Part shown: in pieces, positions 43,003 through 55,115 of the stretch
Position numbering within the stretch: position 1 is the first letter of the stretch
Layout: the number at the start of each line of letters is the position of its first letter
Assembly: GCA_026120035.1 (NCBI GenBank)
Contig: JALRME010000001.1
Coordinates: 2,803,909 to 2,867,908 of the forward strand
Direction: 5' to 3'
Source: Coleophoma eucalyptorum
Lineage: Eukaryota; Ascomycota; Leotiomycetes; Helotiales; Dermateaceae
Length of the DNA: 64,000 nt
Notes under the pieces: generated by a model
Seen by the model: only the letters and a program-made list of their open reading frames with translations
What the model was told of the DNA's origin: nothing
Databases searched by the model: none
Made by a program: the position numbers and the translations under genes

Positions 43003-46000
43003 ATGACTCCGACACGTACCACTCTGTTCTTGCGCGGAGCTTCATCTCTATTATCACGTAGAAAGTCTCGTGCTCCTAGACGCGCTTCCTGCAAGGACAT
43101 TGTTTCAGGTGTAATCTTTGTTGGAACAGCACTCTCTATGAACGCTATGCTTGACGCTAGTACCGAGACGAAGCAATCGACTAACAAGTTGAAAGCTCAT
43201 CAAGACGGCTATCCACTATCACCTCAGCACGAGGATTACGGGCATAGGAACCCTGAAGCTGCACAGACTTGGGACCAAAATCCAAACAAGTGCAAGAGAC
43301 AAATTCTCAAACTTACAGGCAGCCACTTCTGCCTTCCATACATCTACCGTCGGTTGAATAATTGGCGAACTGACAACAAAGCTCTGAGACTTCTCAACAC
43401 TCCACGTGGTCGAGAAATCTACTCCAAAAACGGGTTCTTGCAGTCTCTTCGAGATAAAAAGCGGCGGCTTCTCAGAAAACTCCAACAAAAGTCCTACCCC
43501 GAGGGCTTTCGTCCAGATAATAACACTTACTATCCGGATCTCACACGCTTTATAGGCGACAGGAACCATCAGCCCGTCCCTCCACCATATATCCCACGAA
43601 TTAAACCTACTGTTTTCATCGCTACTAGTGGAAACCCTGGAGTTGACATCAGCCCCTTTTACTACCAGACCCAAACCTACAATCCACCAGAAGCTATTGC
43701 TAAGAAGCATATCGGTCACATTGGAGCACTTGCAGAAGAGCGCAAGGTGTCTACAAAGTTTTTAAAAATTCAAGGACGTCCACAGCAGACAAACGACCCA
43801 AGTACGTCTTCTCGGCCTCCACGAATTTCTCTGCGTCGCACCCAGCTAGACCAGGTTCGTTTTAAGAAGTCCAAACTTCCGCAAACTCAACCCGAGTCTC
43901 CTTATATTCCTGACATCCACCTTCGATTACTTACTACTCCAACTGGCACAGATTACACTTCTCGTTGGGATCAGGCGTGTCTCTACTACAAATTCAAGCC
44001 TTCATCTGTAGGGTCGCCAGGTTCCGCAAACGAACAAAATTCTAACGAGTTACGATCCAAGGCGCAACACAGAGCCCTTGTATATCCTCACAATACTTGT
44101 CCACAAGTTCTAATTAACCAGAATAGTCAAACTCACTTTACGACTCCCAACAATACTTCCAATACACCAAAATCTGTGAGCTGGAACCTTGACTGTAATT
44201 ATCCCTCCTCAAAGAACAACTCACCCAGTCCGAAATCAATTCTAAAGTCTTCTTGCCACCCGATCTTGTCAAGTGCTCTTCCTAGCTTGGCTCCCAAGTG
44301 TCAGAAGCTCTATCAAATTGAAGCGGAGTCTAGGTATCTGTCAGAGTATAAGACCAGCAAAGCTGCGGACCTCTCTAGGCGAGAAATTGAACTGAAGCAG
44401 GCATACCAGACTCTTCTTCGGTTTAGGGTACCTCACGAACAGCACATTCCTAGAGATAGCCAGGGCTCTTCCGCCGCAGGCGCAACACCTACAGGCTTCT
44501 CCTCTTCCCCAATCTTATCTCTGGTTCAACCCCCCGAAATCTTGCCATTTCCCTCCGAAGCACCAACAACCGGAAGCTCGATTTCATCCATAGAGCCACC
44601 TGAAGTCTCAAGGTTCAACCTAGGTACTTTAAGCTCGCCCAGTCCATTTTTTGAGCCCACTGTTAACGTTGATTCTGACGAATCTCAAATCTGCGAGGGT
44701 TTACAATTCAACTCGAGCAAGGAGAGCAAGACTTGCTCATCCCTTGAACTTTGTTCATCACCCGGTCAGCTCAAACTTGCAAATCACAGACAGAAAGAAA
44801 ATTCTTCGTATCAGTTGAATATCGAATCGGTACCAGCATCTGTAGATCTCAGTATCAACATATTCACTTCAGAGTCTCGACTTGCCAGACTCTCTGGTTC
44901 GACATTAGGATCTCGAGCAGACACTTGGACTTCGGTACAGACTGTCCGCGACGAAAACCCGAAAGGTGTAAACCTCACTCCAGACTTCTCTGGGCTGGTA
45001 TCCTTTGAAGACTTTAAACAGTATTTTCCAAAAGGAGCCCTTGTTCAAGCACCAAACGGAGAATACTTTGACCCGAATCTTGAACCAAAATCAGTCAAAA
45101 GCTTTGTCGTGACAAATAGAAGCATCTTAAGATACGACGAGGCACTCAGCTCAAGTGCTCAAGTCTTTATTCTTGAAGAATCCCTAAGGCCGGACACCCA
45201 GAGTCTTCCAGTTGGTTTTCCGAGTACAATTAAGCTCTCAACCCAGCAACAGCAGCCAAGTGGCCAAATTGTGCCAAAAACACTCAGAACAGGCCAGTTT
45301 CCTGGAGTTCTTACCCTCCGAGGCAAGGAAGAAGAAGAGCCCCCTGTTGTTGTGCACGGCGTGAAAGTACCATATCAGAGGCTTCTCGGGCGTCGTAATA
45401 GTCACCCTAGACAGCTCTCAATATTGACAAGACTGCAGACTGCTTTACCGGAAGAGACCTCTATCTTATCTCGGCCTCCACAATCTGTCCTTGGTCGCCG
45501 TAGCAGTAACGCTCGATCACTCTCGATATTAACACGACTGCAGACTGCTTCGCCAACAGAGTCCTTCCTGTTACCGGAGTCGCCACAGTCTCCCTGTCCT
45601 CCAATTCCACGGCGTAGCTCAAGACGGCCACCACCTCAGACCCCAAACCACTTCGCTGTTAGGAAAATAGCTAACTCAACGGTTGTGGATACGACCCTGT
45701 TAAGAAACAAAAAGTCTGTTACTGAGCAAGAACTGTTTGAGCAAAACCATCATCTGCTTGTCAACGAAGAAAGTGCTTTGCCACGAAACGGAAAGACGCT
45801 TACTGAGCAGGAATTGTTTGAACAAAACCATCAGCTGCTAATTGTTGAAGAGAGCGCTCGAAATATTGCGAGTGAGAATACTAGCATCCCAACAACTGAA
45901 GCAAGGTTTCTTACAAAGCGTTTTAATCAGGTTCCGAGCCGATTTGTCTCCACCAGAAAAGTCGACGCGATTTCAAATTCGAAATCGACTTCCTATCCAT

Positions 46001-49000
46001 ACTTACAGCATCGATTCACTTCGAGTCCACTTACTCCTCCCCTTACCCCATACCACGTCTCGTCTCCTCTCCACAAGAGATACAGTAAAGAGGACGATTA
46101 CGCTCTTCGTCTTCCCCCACGGCCGAACGGACAACTACATAGATCTCGTGCTTATTCAGGGAAGCGTGAAAATCCACTCAGAGTAAGGCCTTCTAATCTT
46201 TTTGGTTCGGCTTTTGTGATACTGATCGAGGAGCAGACTAGAGTACAAAATTCAACTCTACCAAATTATCAACCGCAAAGTAATCAGGTAAGCTCCGGCA
46301 CTTCAAATTCTCGTCACAGGTCACTGAGCTATTTTCAGAACCCAGCTACACCGCGACAGCGGCACGGTCAGAAGCAGACGAACTGCAAACCTCCCCGTTC
46401 AAACTGTAGACCACTGAGCTTTACTCCAAGCCCGGCTGCACCTCAAGATCTCAGTAATAGTCAGACAAGTCCTGTTACGGGTGATACTGATTCACAAGTA
46501 CTGAAATTGCCCCAAACTCCGACACGATCCAGTGGAAATTTGTCTTTTTTAGGCAAATCCGAGACGATGGACAGTTCTAGGCTTTCGTCTCGGCCCCAAG
46601 CCGTTACGGCTATGATGAATGATGCTAAGAAGATGCAATTGTCTGTTATTGAGGATTGCAAGAAGACAGGGAAGCAACCTCCGAAATATAATCTACTCCA
46701 GCTCATTGGCAAAGGATCTTTTGGAAGAGTCTACAAAGCGTAGGTCGCCTTTAGCCATGACTTCTGATCAAAAGGACTGATAGTTTCATAGGAAGGATAT
46801 GGTTACCGCTCAAGTCGTTGCCGTCAAAACCATTGACATTGATGAGAGTGATACTTTGAATCCACGAGAGGCAAATGCTTATGTCGACTTCTTGAAGGAA
46901 GTCAACGCCCTGACAGCACTGAGTGAGATTAAGGCACGTAATATTAACCATGTCATCGAAGCTTTACCAGTTGGAAAATCCATGTGGATGATCACTGAGT
47001 ACTGCGCTGGTGGAAGCGTTTCCACACTTGTGAGTTATTTGATCCCCTTTAGATGTCTTTCGCCAACCAAACCCAGATGAATCCTACTAGACCAGGAGGT
47101 CTTCAAGAGAAGTGGATTATTCCGATCTTAAGAGAGGTTGCAGAAGCCATTAGATGGGTTCATTCAGTGAAGATGATCCATCGAGATATAAAATGTGAGT
47201 ACATCTATACAAGCTTGAAGCATTTCCACACAGCATACTGACTTTCTTAGGCGGCAACATCCTTGTCACCGAAGAGGGAGGAGTCCAGCTCTGTGATTTT
47301 GGAATTGCAAGCATCCTTGAGAGCAAACTTGAAAAGAGAAAGACTTTCATTGGAACACCTAACTGGATGGCGCCAGAACTTTTCGATGATCAAGTTGTCT
47401 ATGGCCAAGATATAGATATCTGGGCTTTTGGTGCAATGGCCTATGAGATTGCTCATGGTTTCCCACCCAACGCGGGAACACAATTCCAGCAGCTTGGTCT
47501 AAAGCTCAAACAGTCAGTACCTAGGTTGGAAGGCGACAACTATTCAACCGAACTTCAGAGTATTGTTGCATACTGCCTTGAGCCAATACCAAGTGCCCGT
47601 CCAGCAATTGAAGATGTAGAGAAACATCCATACATCAATGGCACTTCAGAACTTTATCCTACGTCCTCCCTCACACAACTGATCAAAGCTTACAAAATCT
47701 GGGAAGATCATGGAGGAAGCAGGCGCTCAATGATGTATCCTGGTGGCGCTGCTGGACCTTCGGATACAGAGTCTGGCAACGGTGGTGCTGCTGAATGGAA
47801 CTTCAGCACGACTGACGACTTTGGGCGAGAAGTAGAAAAAAGTGAGAACGCACAAGACGTTTTTGATGCTTATGGAACTATGATCGATCTAGATGCCAGC
47901 TTTGCGCAATCCTCCTCTCGCCCCAAAGGGCGCCGACGACCCCCTCCGCAGATCATGGGGCGGAACTTTCGACAGCCTATTGAGAAGATATTTGATCCTC
48001 ACACATTCTCAAATTACGACGAGAACAGCCGTGCACAGTACAGAAACAGACAGGAACCACCGCCAACCTCAGATCTGCCACTTCGTAATAATGATAACGA
48101 AACATCCATTAGAGACACTATGATTGATCTGGGCGGCCACGACGTCGAGACCGGGCTGTCAAGCTTTCCAGATATGGACACAATCAAGGCTGGTCGTCGT
48201 GACAGAGATGATATTGGCGATGATTATGCTTCTAGTCCCCAAAGCTTCTCTCGCCCAGCTTTGAGCGACCCCGAACAGCTGAACAATAACCGCCGGACAC
48301 AGGATTGGAAGTTCCCCTCAATGGCTCCGCCAGCTTCTGCGGATCCTGAGATCTCACGATTTCCATCAAGCTATGAAACATCACGACCTTCGATGACGCC
48401 CGGGTCTGGTGATCGCCCGGCACTTATACATCATCCAACTGAGCCTTTGGGTGGACTTTTCGGTGGGATCCCTTCTGCAAATAATCCTGCAGCAAGAGAT
48501 TCGGCCTATTCTTTAATGATTGATTTAGACGATGCCATCCGAGTACCTGCACCGGTCGACTATAGTGCTCGGCCTTCAACAGCAAATTCTGATGTGGGAT
48601 CTGTCACAAGTGAACAAGCACCACGTAACCCCTTCGAATTTGAACGCCATGCTTCCAGGGTCCCCCAATTTGATGGAACAAATGACATGCCTGATCCTCA
48701 AATTTACGTTACTGGAGAGCAACTAGAGTCTGAACACTCAAGGAATGACAGCGGGCCTCGCGATATTGGCGATGTGTCAGATTTCTCGGTTTCTGATGTT
48801 GAAGGCAACCAAAGAAATGGAGAAAGATTCTTCTCTGAAGCTTCTGATTCGGATTATACTTCAATGCCGCCGCCACCACGTCCTAATTCAAGAGTGCAAA
48901 ATCAAAATCCTCTAATGACGCAGTTTCCTGATCTTCCTCCGCCTCCATCCGCTGCAGCGCTATCTGGTACAGCTTCAGATGCCAAAATGGCCATGGAATT

Positions 49001-49142
49001 CCATCGTATGATTGACGGCCTCAGCGAACAGTTGCATACATTTAAGCATGCATATGAGCAACTCAAGCCGATCACTGTTACTCGTCGACCTAGTCAACGA
49101 CGCGAGACAGAGGAGGAACCTGTTGCTGCAGCTCTCTCTTAG
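43003..49142 (+). CDS. STE20/GCK-family protein kinase with long N-terminal extension
   Basis: Long model: exons 43003-46739, 46792-47029, 47077-47194 and 47251-49142; introns 52, 47 and 56 bp; 1,994 residues. The kinase domain (about 1227-1500) has LIGKGSFGRVYKA, VVAVK, HRDIKCGNILV, LCDFGIAS and GTPNWMAPE, as in Ste20-like germinal-centre kinases. A disordered tail follows with three M-I-D-L motifs and ends in a short helical segment (MAMEFHRMIDGLSEQL). The first 1,190 residues are Ser/Pro/Thr-rich with two internal tandem repeats. A short model starts at the in-frame ATG at 46567 (MDSSRLSSRPQAV), giving 806 residues, a more usual size; a TTTGTCTTTTTTAG sequence ends 13 nt before it and looks like a 3-prime splice site, so the upstream frame may be a separate or alternative 5-prime part. 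Such kinases act in polarity, septation or the MOR network. Confidence 0.8.
45385..45594 (+). repeat. Tandem 105-bp coding repeat, two copies
   Basis: Copies 45385-45489 and 45490-45594 encode 35-residue units beginning LGRR-N/S-S and sharing LSILTRLQTA. They are head to tail with no gap and in frame. Divergence at third positions shows selection on the protein rather than a recent DNA duplication. Confidence 0.85.
45697..45858 (+). repeat. Tandem 81-bp coding repeat, two copies
   Basis: Copies 45697-45777 and 45778-45858 encode 27-residue units sharing TEQELFEQNH and ending EESA. The helical, charged content contrasts with the surrounding Ser/Pro-rich sequence and suggests a repeated binding motif. 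Confidence 0.85.
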
Positions 49143-50009
49143 TTATAATTTCGTTTAACGAGTCTGTGCTAAGGACTTCGATATGGTATTTGTATAAGTT
49201 CTGCGATACACGATAAAAGAGCGTGGGCAACTTACCTTTTCCCAGCTCTAACAAACTTTACAGGAGACTTTCTAAGCCGATACTTCCGATTCTGGGTCTA
49301 TGTTTCTGGAAAGACTGCGAAAAATGACCCCTTTCAATCGGTAGCGTCAAAGTGAAGTTTGCTCGATGCAATCTTCCTGAAAGTTTAGAGATCGAAAGTC
49401 ATATCTGCAGAATTTGCCAGCCTTTACGTGATGTTTTCAGTTGAGCAAAAGCACCTAATGTTTTCTTTTTCATCCGACACATTTGATTCCTTACAAAGAC
49501 TTGATCCATCTAGACTAAGGAGCCAATTCTCTCTTTTCAACTGGCGTGAAAGAGATTGATGGTCAACGGATAATCAGGAAAAGGTGTCGCACCTCACTTC
49601 TTACATATGAACTGTTATTTCTCAGGCTTTGTTGTTATTTTGAGTTCCTTTATTTTTCTGGCGGCATGGAAGTGGACTGGGATGGAGTGATATGGATTGT
49701 TCTGCACAGCATCGGCGTTGGTATCATGAAAGGAAAACTCAAATGTACCAGCCAATACAGATATTCTTGAGTCTCTGACAAGAGCTATATATCTCATCAA
49801 TGAACTTGTTGCGAGTATCTTTTCCTAGATTATAATTTGTGCTGTGGTCCTGAGATGATGGCATACACCATATTACTTAATGAATATCGGTGTATAAGTG
49901 GCAATGACTTAACATCAGGAATATATGGATCTACTAGCAACTAGATGGGTTTTCGTGAAACACAATGGTTGTAAAACGGACCTGGTGTATTTTCTGATGG
50001 CTACTTCAG
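49143..50009. other. Intergenic between convergent genes
   Basis: Between the 3-prime ends of the kinase gene (plus) and TEL2 (minus). AT-rich; frames of 60-75 codons carry no recognisable content. Confidence 0.45.
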
Positions 50010-53000
50010 CTATCCCCCAAAGCTTGCTAGATCTCCCATCAATAAAGCCTGATACTTCTCCACGCACTCCCCAATCCTAACTAGCGTGGCAGCAGCCAAC
50101 GTCCTAATCCTCGTATCTTCTTCACTACCACCGCTGCCTGTCCTACCAAATACTCCTTCCACCCACTGTTGCGTCTCCAACAATTGCCGGCCGTGCACCT
50201 CAACCAAGCTGCGCTTGTCCTCGTTCAACTCCAAGATAGTCATAAAGGCAAAAAGAATACTCTCAACCACCACAATATCTCCTACAGCTTGAACCCGGAG
50301 ACTGAGAACCAAGTCCCAAAATTCGGACGTCATTTGTGGGAGGGAGAGTGTAGAGGGACCGGAGAAATGGAGCAATAGGGAGAGCGTCTTGATGAAGAGC
50401 GACAGGAGATGTGGTTGGAAGACTACATTTGCTCGTGAGGACCCATAGGCCTTCAAATGAATAAAAAACCGGCCGGTTAATGGAAAGAAGAAGGATGTAG
50501 ATACCAACGCGGCAAGCGTATTAGTGACAGGCTTCTTACGCCTAGATTCTACTTCAAGTCGTGAGGAGAACGTGCGAACTTTCAGGATATCTGGGCCAGT
50601 GAGCTTGTCAGCTAGAGTTGTAGCCATAGGGGCTATCATGGTGCGTGTTAGATCCGTGGAAAGTGATTCAAGAGCCGACAGGGTTTGTTGGGGTTGGGGC
50701 TCGTAAAGTGCTTTCATCTTCTCAGACAGTACCTTTGAGGCAAATGATGTTGACGAATTCTCAATAGCTGTATCTGCCGAGCCAAAGCCACCCAATTCTC
50801 TTGTTCCAAGGCCAATGGTCGTCAGCACTGAAGCTCTCTGCGATAGAGAGTAGTCTCCGTCAAAGAATGTCTTTGAGAACCACGGCCCCATCTTTTGAGG
50901 CTGAGATACAAGGATAGCTATCATTCCTTGTAGCCTCATATCAGCAAAATTCTCCATCTCGTACTTGTCTTGCAATCCAACCAGTAGTGTTGCCAGTTCT
51001 TCAGCGTGAGAGCTAACTTCTGTGCCGAAGTTGGCTTTTCGTCGTATGAGAGATGGCGCGGTCGCCAATGCCAGCTTTTGTTTGTCGTAATTTTCCATGT
51101 CACGAAAATATGTGATCAGATCCCGTATATATACTGGAGCTGTGGGTTTGCTGCGATTAATCAAGGTCGGGTCTTCATCTGAATCCTCGGCATCTGAGTC
51201 TGGCTTTGCGTAAGAGATCAGGCCATCGTCATCATACTCCACTACCTCTTTATCTTCATCTTCATCAATTTCCTCAATAGAAACAACTTTCGAAGTTCCT
51301 CTTGTAATATTTGGATTCGGTATTGGATTGCCCTTACTCAGTTTTGACCTTTCCTTCTTCCTGGGCGTCTTGGTAATAGCCTTCGATCTGAGAGTATCAA
51401 GTGAGCCTATTGTGTCTTGAACAAAAACTAAGCTTTTGAACCATTTAGCTTCTGCTGTCGACATTTCGTCCACCTTGAAGTCCATCTTATTATCTACCTT
51501 GTCAACCAGGCTCGATAACGCTTCGCCAACAATCATACCCAAGAAACGGGCTCGTGGAGATGATGCAGCAAGCCTATTTGAGACAGCACTCAAATGAACT
51601 CCCGATCTCATAAGTATAGCAAGACGTAGCGGTGCTCTCCGGTGTACATATCCAGCAGAAAGAAGTAACACCTGCGCGTGGACTAGGACTCACATCAGTA
51701 CAAGGTGCATATACGATGTGGAAGAACTTCACCTTCTTGTTGTAGAGTAGGGGTATGTTTGATGTACAGCTGGTCCCCAAATTGTTGTAAACTCTTCTCT
51801 AGAATGGTCTCTAAGTCGTTCTTGTTATCAGAGATTGACACAATAGCAACCCGTCGTATTGCAATGCCATCACCAATCCCAGCCCCAGACGACCCTGTCA
51901 GCCAGTCTATTATATATTCTTTTCTTTGCTCTGTAGCGATAACTCTACTGACTAAGCTTGCGGCTCCTGATACAAGATCGGCATCGGCCTTCCACCATTC
52001 AGAGCCATCTTCCGAGATGATTGTGGCAGAGAAGTAGTCCTTTGGAACCAGCTTGAGAAGAGTTTGAAGAAGGTTCTTTTGCTCTAGACTTGGTAAAGAA
52101 TCAAGCAATCTCGAGAATGAAAGCGACTTGTCATTGGTTTGTAACAACAAAGAAGAGACAATCTCTCTTAATACTATTTCTGTACAAGTGGTCAGACTTT
52201 GGTTTGATGATTCCTGAAGGAAAGTCATACCTGTATTTCCTAAACGAAAAGCTTTACTCAGCAGTTCTCCACAACATTTCCAAGCATCCGAAGAATCGTC
52301 TGGTAGACTTCTAGCCCATTTTGTGATATTTGAACCCAACCACCTGCTATACAAAGCTCCGTCTCCTATCCAGAACTTCTTAGGGGTCGATTTCCCTGCA
52401 TCATTGACGATATCTTCCGCTTCAGCACAAACCCCCAGAAGTTTTCCGCTTCCAAATAAAACCAGAAACTCATGCCTTAAAGCTCTTTGTTTCGACGTTG
52501 TTGGTCCGAAGTTGGTCCATATCTTGAGCACACTGTCATCCTCTCTAAGTACATCAGTGACAAGCTGCAAAAGGATTTCCAGGTTGGCAGGAACATCAGG
52601 TCCTCCAATCTTATTTTTGTGTGCCTTGTAGGTTTGGATGAGCTCCTTCAGGCGATGCAATATTGCACTCAAACCCGGTACACTTCTGAGAGATGCAAGA
52701 AGGCCCCAGTCCGCAGACTTACTGCTGTAAATCTTTCCATGTTGGTAGTCCCGTGATTCTCCAAGAATATGCCAGTAATTTGGTATTACATCTGAAACTA
52801 AGACGTGGATTATTTGTGCTGCCAAAGGGCTTGGATCTGTGATCTTGAAAGTCGCATTCTCATCAGATAGAAGCTTCAGAGCTGATATCAGAGAATCATG
52901 ATCGGGAGCATTGCGAAGGACCTCAAGGATGTCTTGTGGCGTGGATGCTGCAACCAATGACCTGGGATTTGCTTCAGGCTTTGCAACCCGAGAATCAGTC

Positions 53001-53086
53001 TCATGAACCTCTGTCAAGAGGTTTTCGCGACTTTCTCCCGTACCCTTAAAGGAAATAGTGCTCACAGGGGTGAAAAGCCCATCCAT
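50010..53086 (-). CDS. TEL2: Telomere length regulator Tel2 (TTT complex)
   Basis: Exons on the minus strand are 53086-51733 and 51682-50010, joined across a 50-bp intron (GTGAAG ... CCTAG, with TACTGAT as branch-like site); 1,008 residues. The join reads THPTLQQE-VHAQVLLLSAGYVHRR. The start is the ATG of MDGLFTPV. The conserved Tel2 core begins FLGMIVGEALSSL and continues through an acidic linker (IDEDEDKEVVEYDDDGLISYAKPDSDAEDSDED) into YIRDLITYFRDMENYDKQ and the C-terminal helical domain (FLPLTGRF-type FFFPLTGRFFIHLKAYG). With Tti1 and Tti2 it chaperones PIKK kinases (TOR, ATM/ATR) via Hsp90. The acidic linker has SD/DSD sites that could be CK2 targets, as in the known R2TP-binding motif. 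It is divergent from UBA3 by 234 bp. Confidence 0.92.
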
Positions 53087-53320
53087 GGTCACATCTGCGT
53101 CACGGATGCAAATGTGGAAAGGGAATATTCACTCACTTGCTTGATTTCGAAAGTATTCTAGATTTAAGTCAGATATTGATACCGAGACTCTCTCGTCTCG
53201 CTTATGATAACAACCCCCGATAAGGATATACCGATCTCGTTCCTCGTTCTCTATGCCTGCTGCACATCTAATCTGCTTGCGACAACTTGCAGGAAGCTAT
53301 ACTGAACGTCTTCGAGCACA

Positions 53321-54867
53321 ATGTCGCAATCTGCTGTAGTATCTGGAGGGCTAGACTCCAGTACTGCACCATCAAGATGGTTTGTCTAAGCGTTGTTCTG
53401 GTAAAAGAAGGCCCCATCCCACTGACTGCCTTGCAGGAGCTTTCGGGACAAGATCCTTCTGAGTACTGGCCCTTTCACTCACGAAATGTTCGAGCCAAGT
53501 GAGGAGGCAGTAGCAGCATTGGGAGAGATGCAAATACTGTGGGTACAAATACTTCTTGTATTGGGCATATTCAACTGACTTTGCTATTAGAGTAATGTGA
53601 GTCGAACAATACCACACGAAAGCTTGCCGCTAACTAGTGCAGTGGTGCCGGTGGTCTTGGATGCGAAATCCTGAAGAACCTGGCACTTTCTGGCTTCAAG
53701 AAGATCCATGTCATTGACATGGACACGATCGATGTCTCAAACCTGAATCGTCAATTTCTTTTCCGACACAGCGACGTTGGAAAGTCAAAAGCGGAGGTGG
53801 CAGCAAAGTTTGTGGAGAAGAGGGTTAAAGGCGTTTCAATCACAGCCCACAACTGCAGGATTCAGGATAAGGACGAGGCTTTCTATATGCAGTTTAACAG
53901 TATCATTTGCGGCTTAGACAGCATCGAGGCTCGACGATGGATCAATGCTACACTTGTGAATATGGTTGACGAGGAGCAGCTCCAGGAGGGCATCTCAGAC
54001 AGTTTGAAACCATTAATAGATGGTGGAACGGAAGGTAACATCCATTCTTGTAGAGTCCATCAAAACCAATACTGAATGCTTGTAGGATTCAAGGGCCAGT
54101 CTAGAGTAATCCTGCCCACTATGACATCCTGCATTGAGTGCCAGTTGGATATGCACGCTCCCCGAGCTGCCGTTCCGCTTTGTACTCTTGCAACAATACC
54201 CCGACAACCAGAGCATTGTATCGAATGGGCTCATATAATCGCCTGGGATCAAGAGAAGCCCTTTCCTGACATAGACAATAAGCTGGACAACGATGACCCG
54301 GAACATATCACTTGGCTCTACCAAAAAGCACTTGCTCGTGCCCAGGAATTTAATATCTCTGGTGTTACATATTCAATGACACAAGGTGTTGTCAAGAATA
54401 TTATTCCTGCAATTGCATCCACTAATGCGATCATCGCCGCAAGCTGTTGTAATGAAGCTTTCAAGCTTGCCACTACATCCAATCCCTCCCTTGGAGATGG
54501 CGAGAATAATTATATGATGTACAGTGGTAATGAGGGTATTTATACCTACACGTTCAAGCATGAGCAAAAAGAGGATTGTCCTGTTTGTGGCCAAAAGGCA
54601 AAAGACCTTACTGTTGACCCTGAATGGACTCTACAAGAATTCATAGAGTCACTAGCTGGACGAGCTGATGCTCAGCTCAAGAAACCTTCTGTGCGAACAG
54701 CAGAAGGCAAGTCGCTGTATATGCAGTCTCCAGAGAGTCTGGAGCTAAAGACGCGGCCAAATCTTGAAAAGAGGTTGAAAAACTTGGTTGAGAATGGTCA
54801 TGAGCTGGCTGTTACTGATCCTGCTTTTGCTACGGTTTCATTTAGATTCGCAATACATTATAAATGA
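53321..54867 (+). CDS. UBA3: NEDD8-activating enzyme E1 catalytic subunit Uba3
   Basis: Five exons: 53321-53379, 53437-53538, 53591-53596 (6 nt), 53643-54034 and 54086-54867; introns 57, 52, 46 and 51 bp; 446 residues. Joins restore [21 protein letters not shown] and [28 protein letters not shown]. Visible: the nucleotide-binding GAGGLG, the [17 protein letters not shown] adenylation segment, zinc ligands CIEC (202/205) and CPVC, and catalytic Cys219 in PLCTLA. The C-terminal ubiquitin-fold domain ends [10 protein letters not shown]. With Ula1 it adenylates Rub1/NEDD8 and passes it to Ubc12, enabling cullin neddylation. The 6-nt exon encodes Val and most of Ile in the first Rossmann strand. 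Confidence 0.93.
53591..53596 (+). other. UBA3: 6-nt microexon (UBA3 exon 3)
   Basis: AGTAAT, preceded by TTGCTATTAG and followed by GTGAGTCG. It completes Leu, encodes Val and supplies two bases of Ile in L-V-I-G-A-G-G. Skipping it would stay in frame and delete two residues of the nucleotide-binding strand. Confidence 0.85.
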
Positions 54868-55115
54868 ACTGCCGGTGGGGAAGGAACAGTCTAGAGCACA
54901 AGTACTTGCATTGTACCGCAATAAGGCGCGGAAAACCGAGAGGCTGCTTTATTCATTGCATAGCTTGGAAGGTATATGAGGGGACTGATTGCATGATTTC
55001 ATGAGTATTCGCTTTTGTCTACCTTCAAACTTGTATAGGCCTCTCGCTATCTGTTAACGCCATAATCCTGAACTCCTGCAAATGCTCCATTAAGATTGCC
55101 ATATCCACGCATCCC

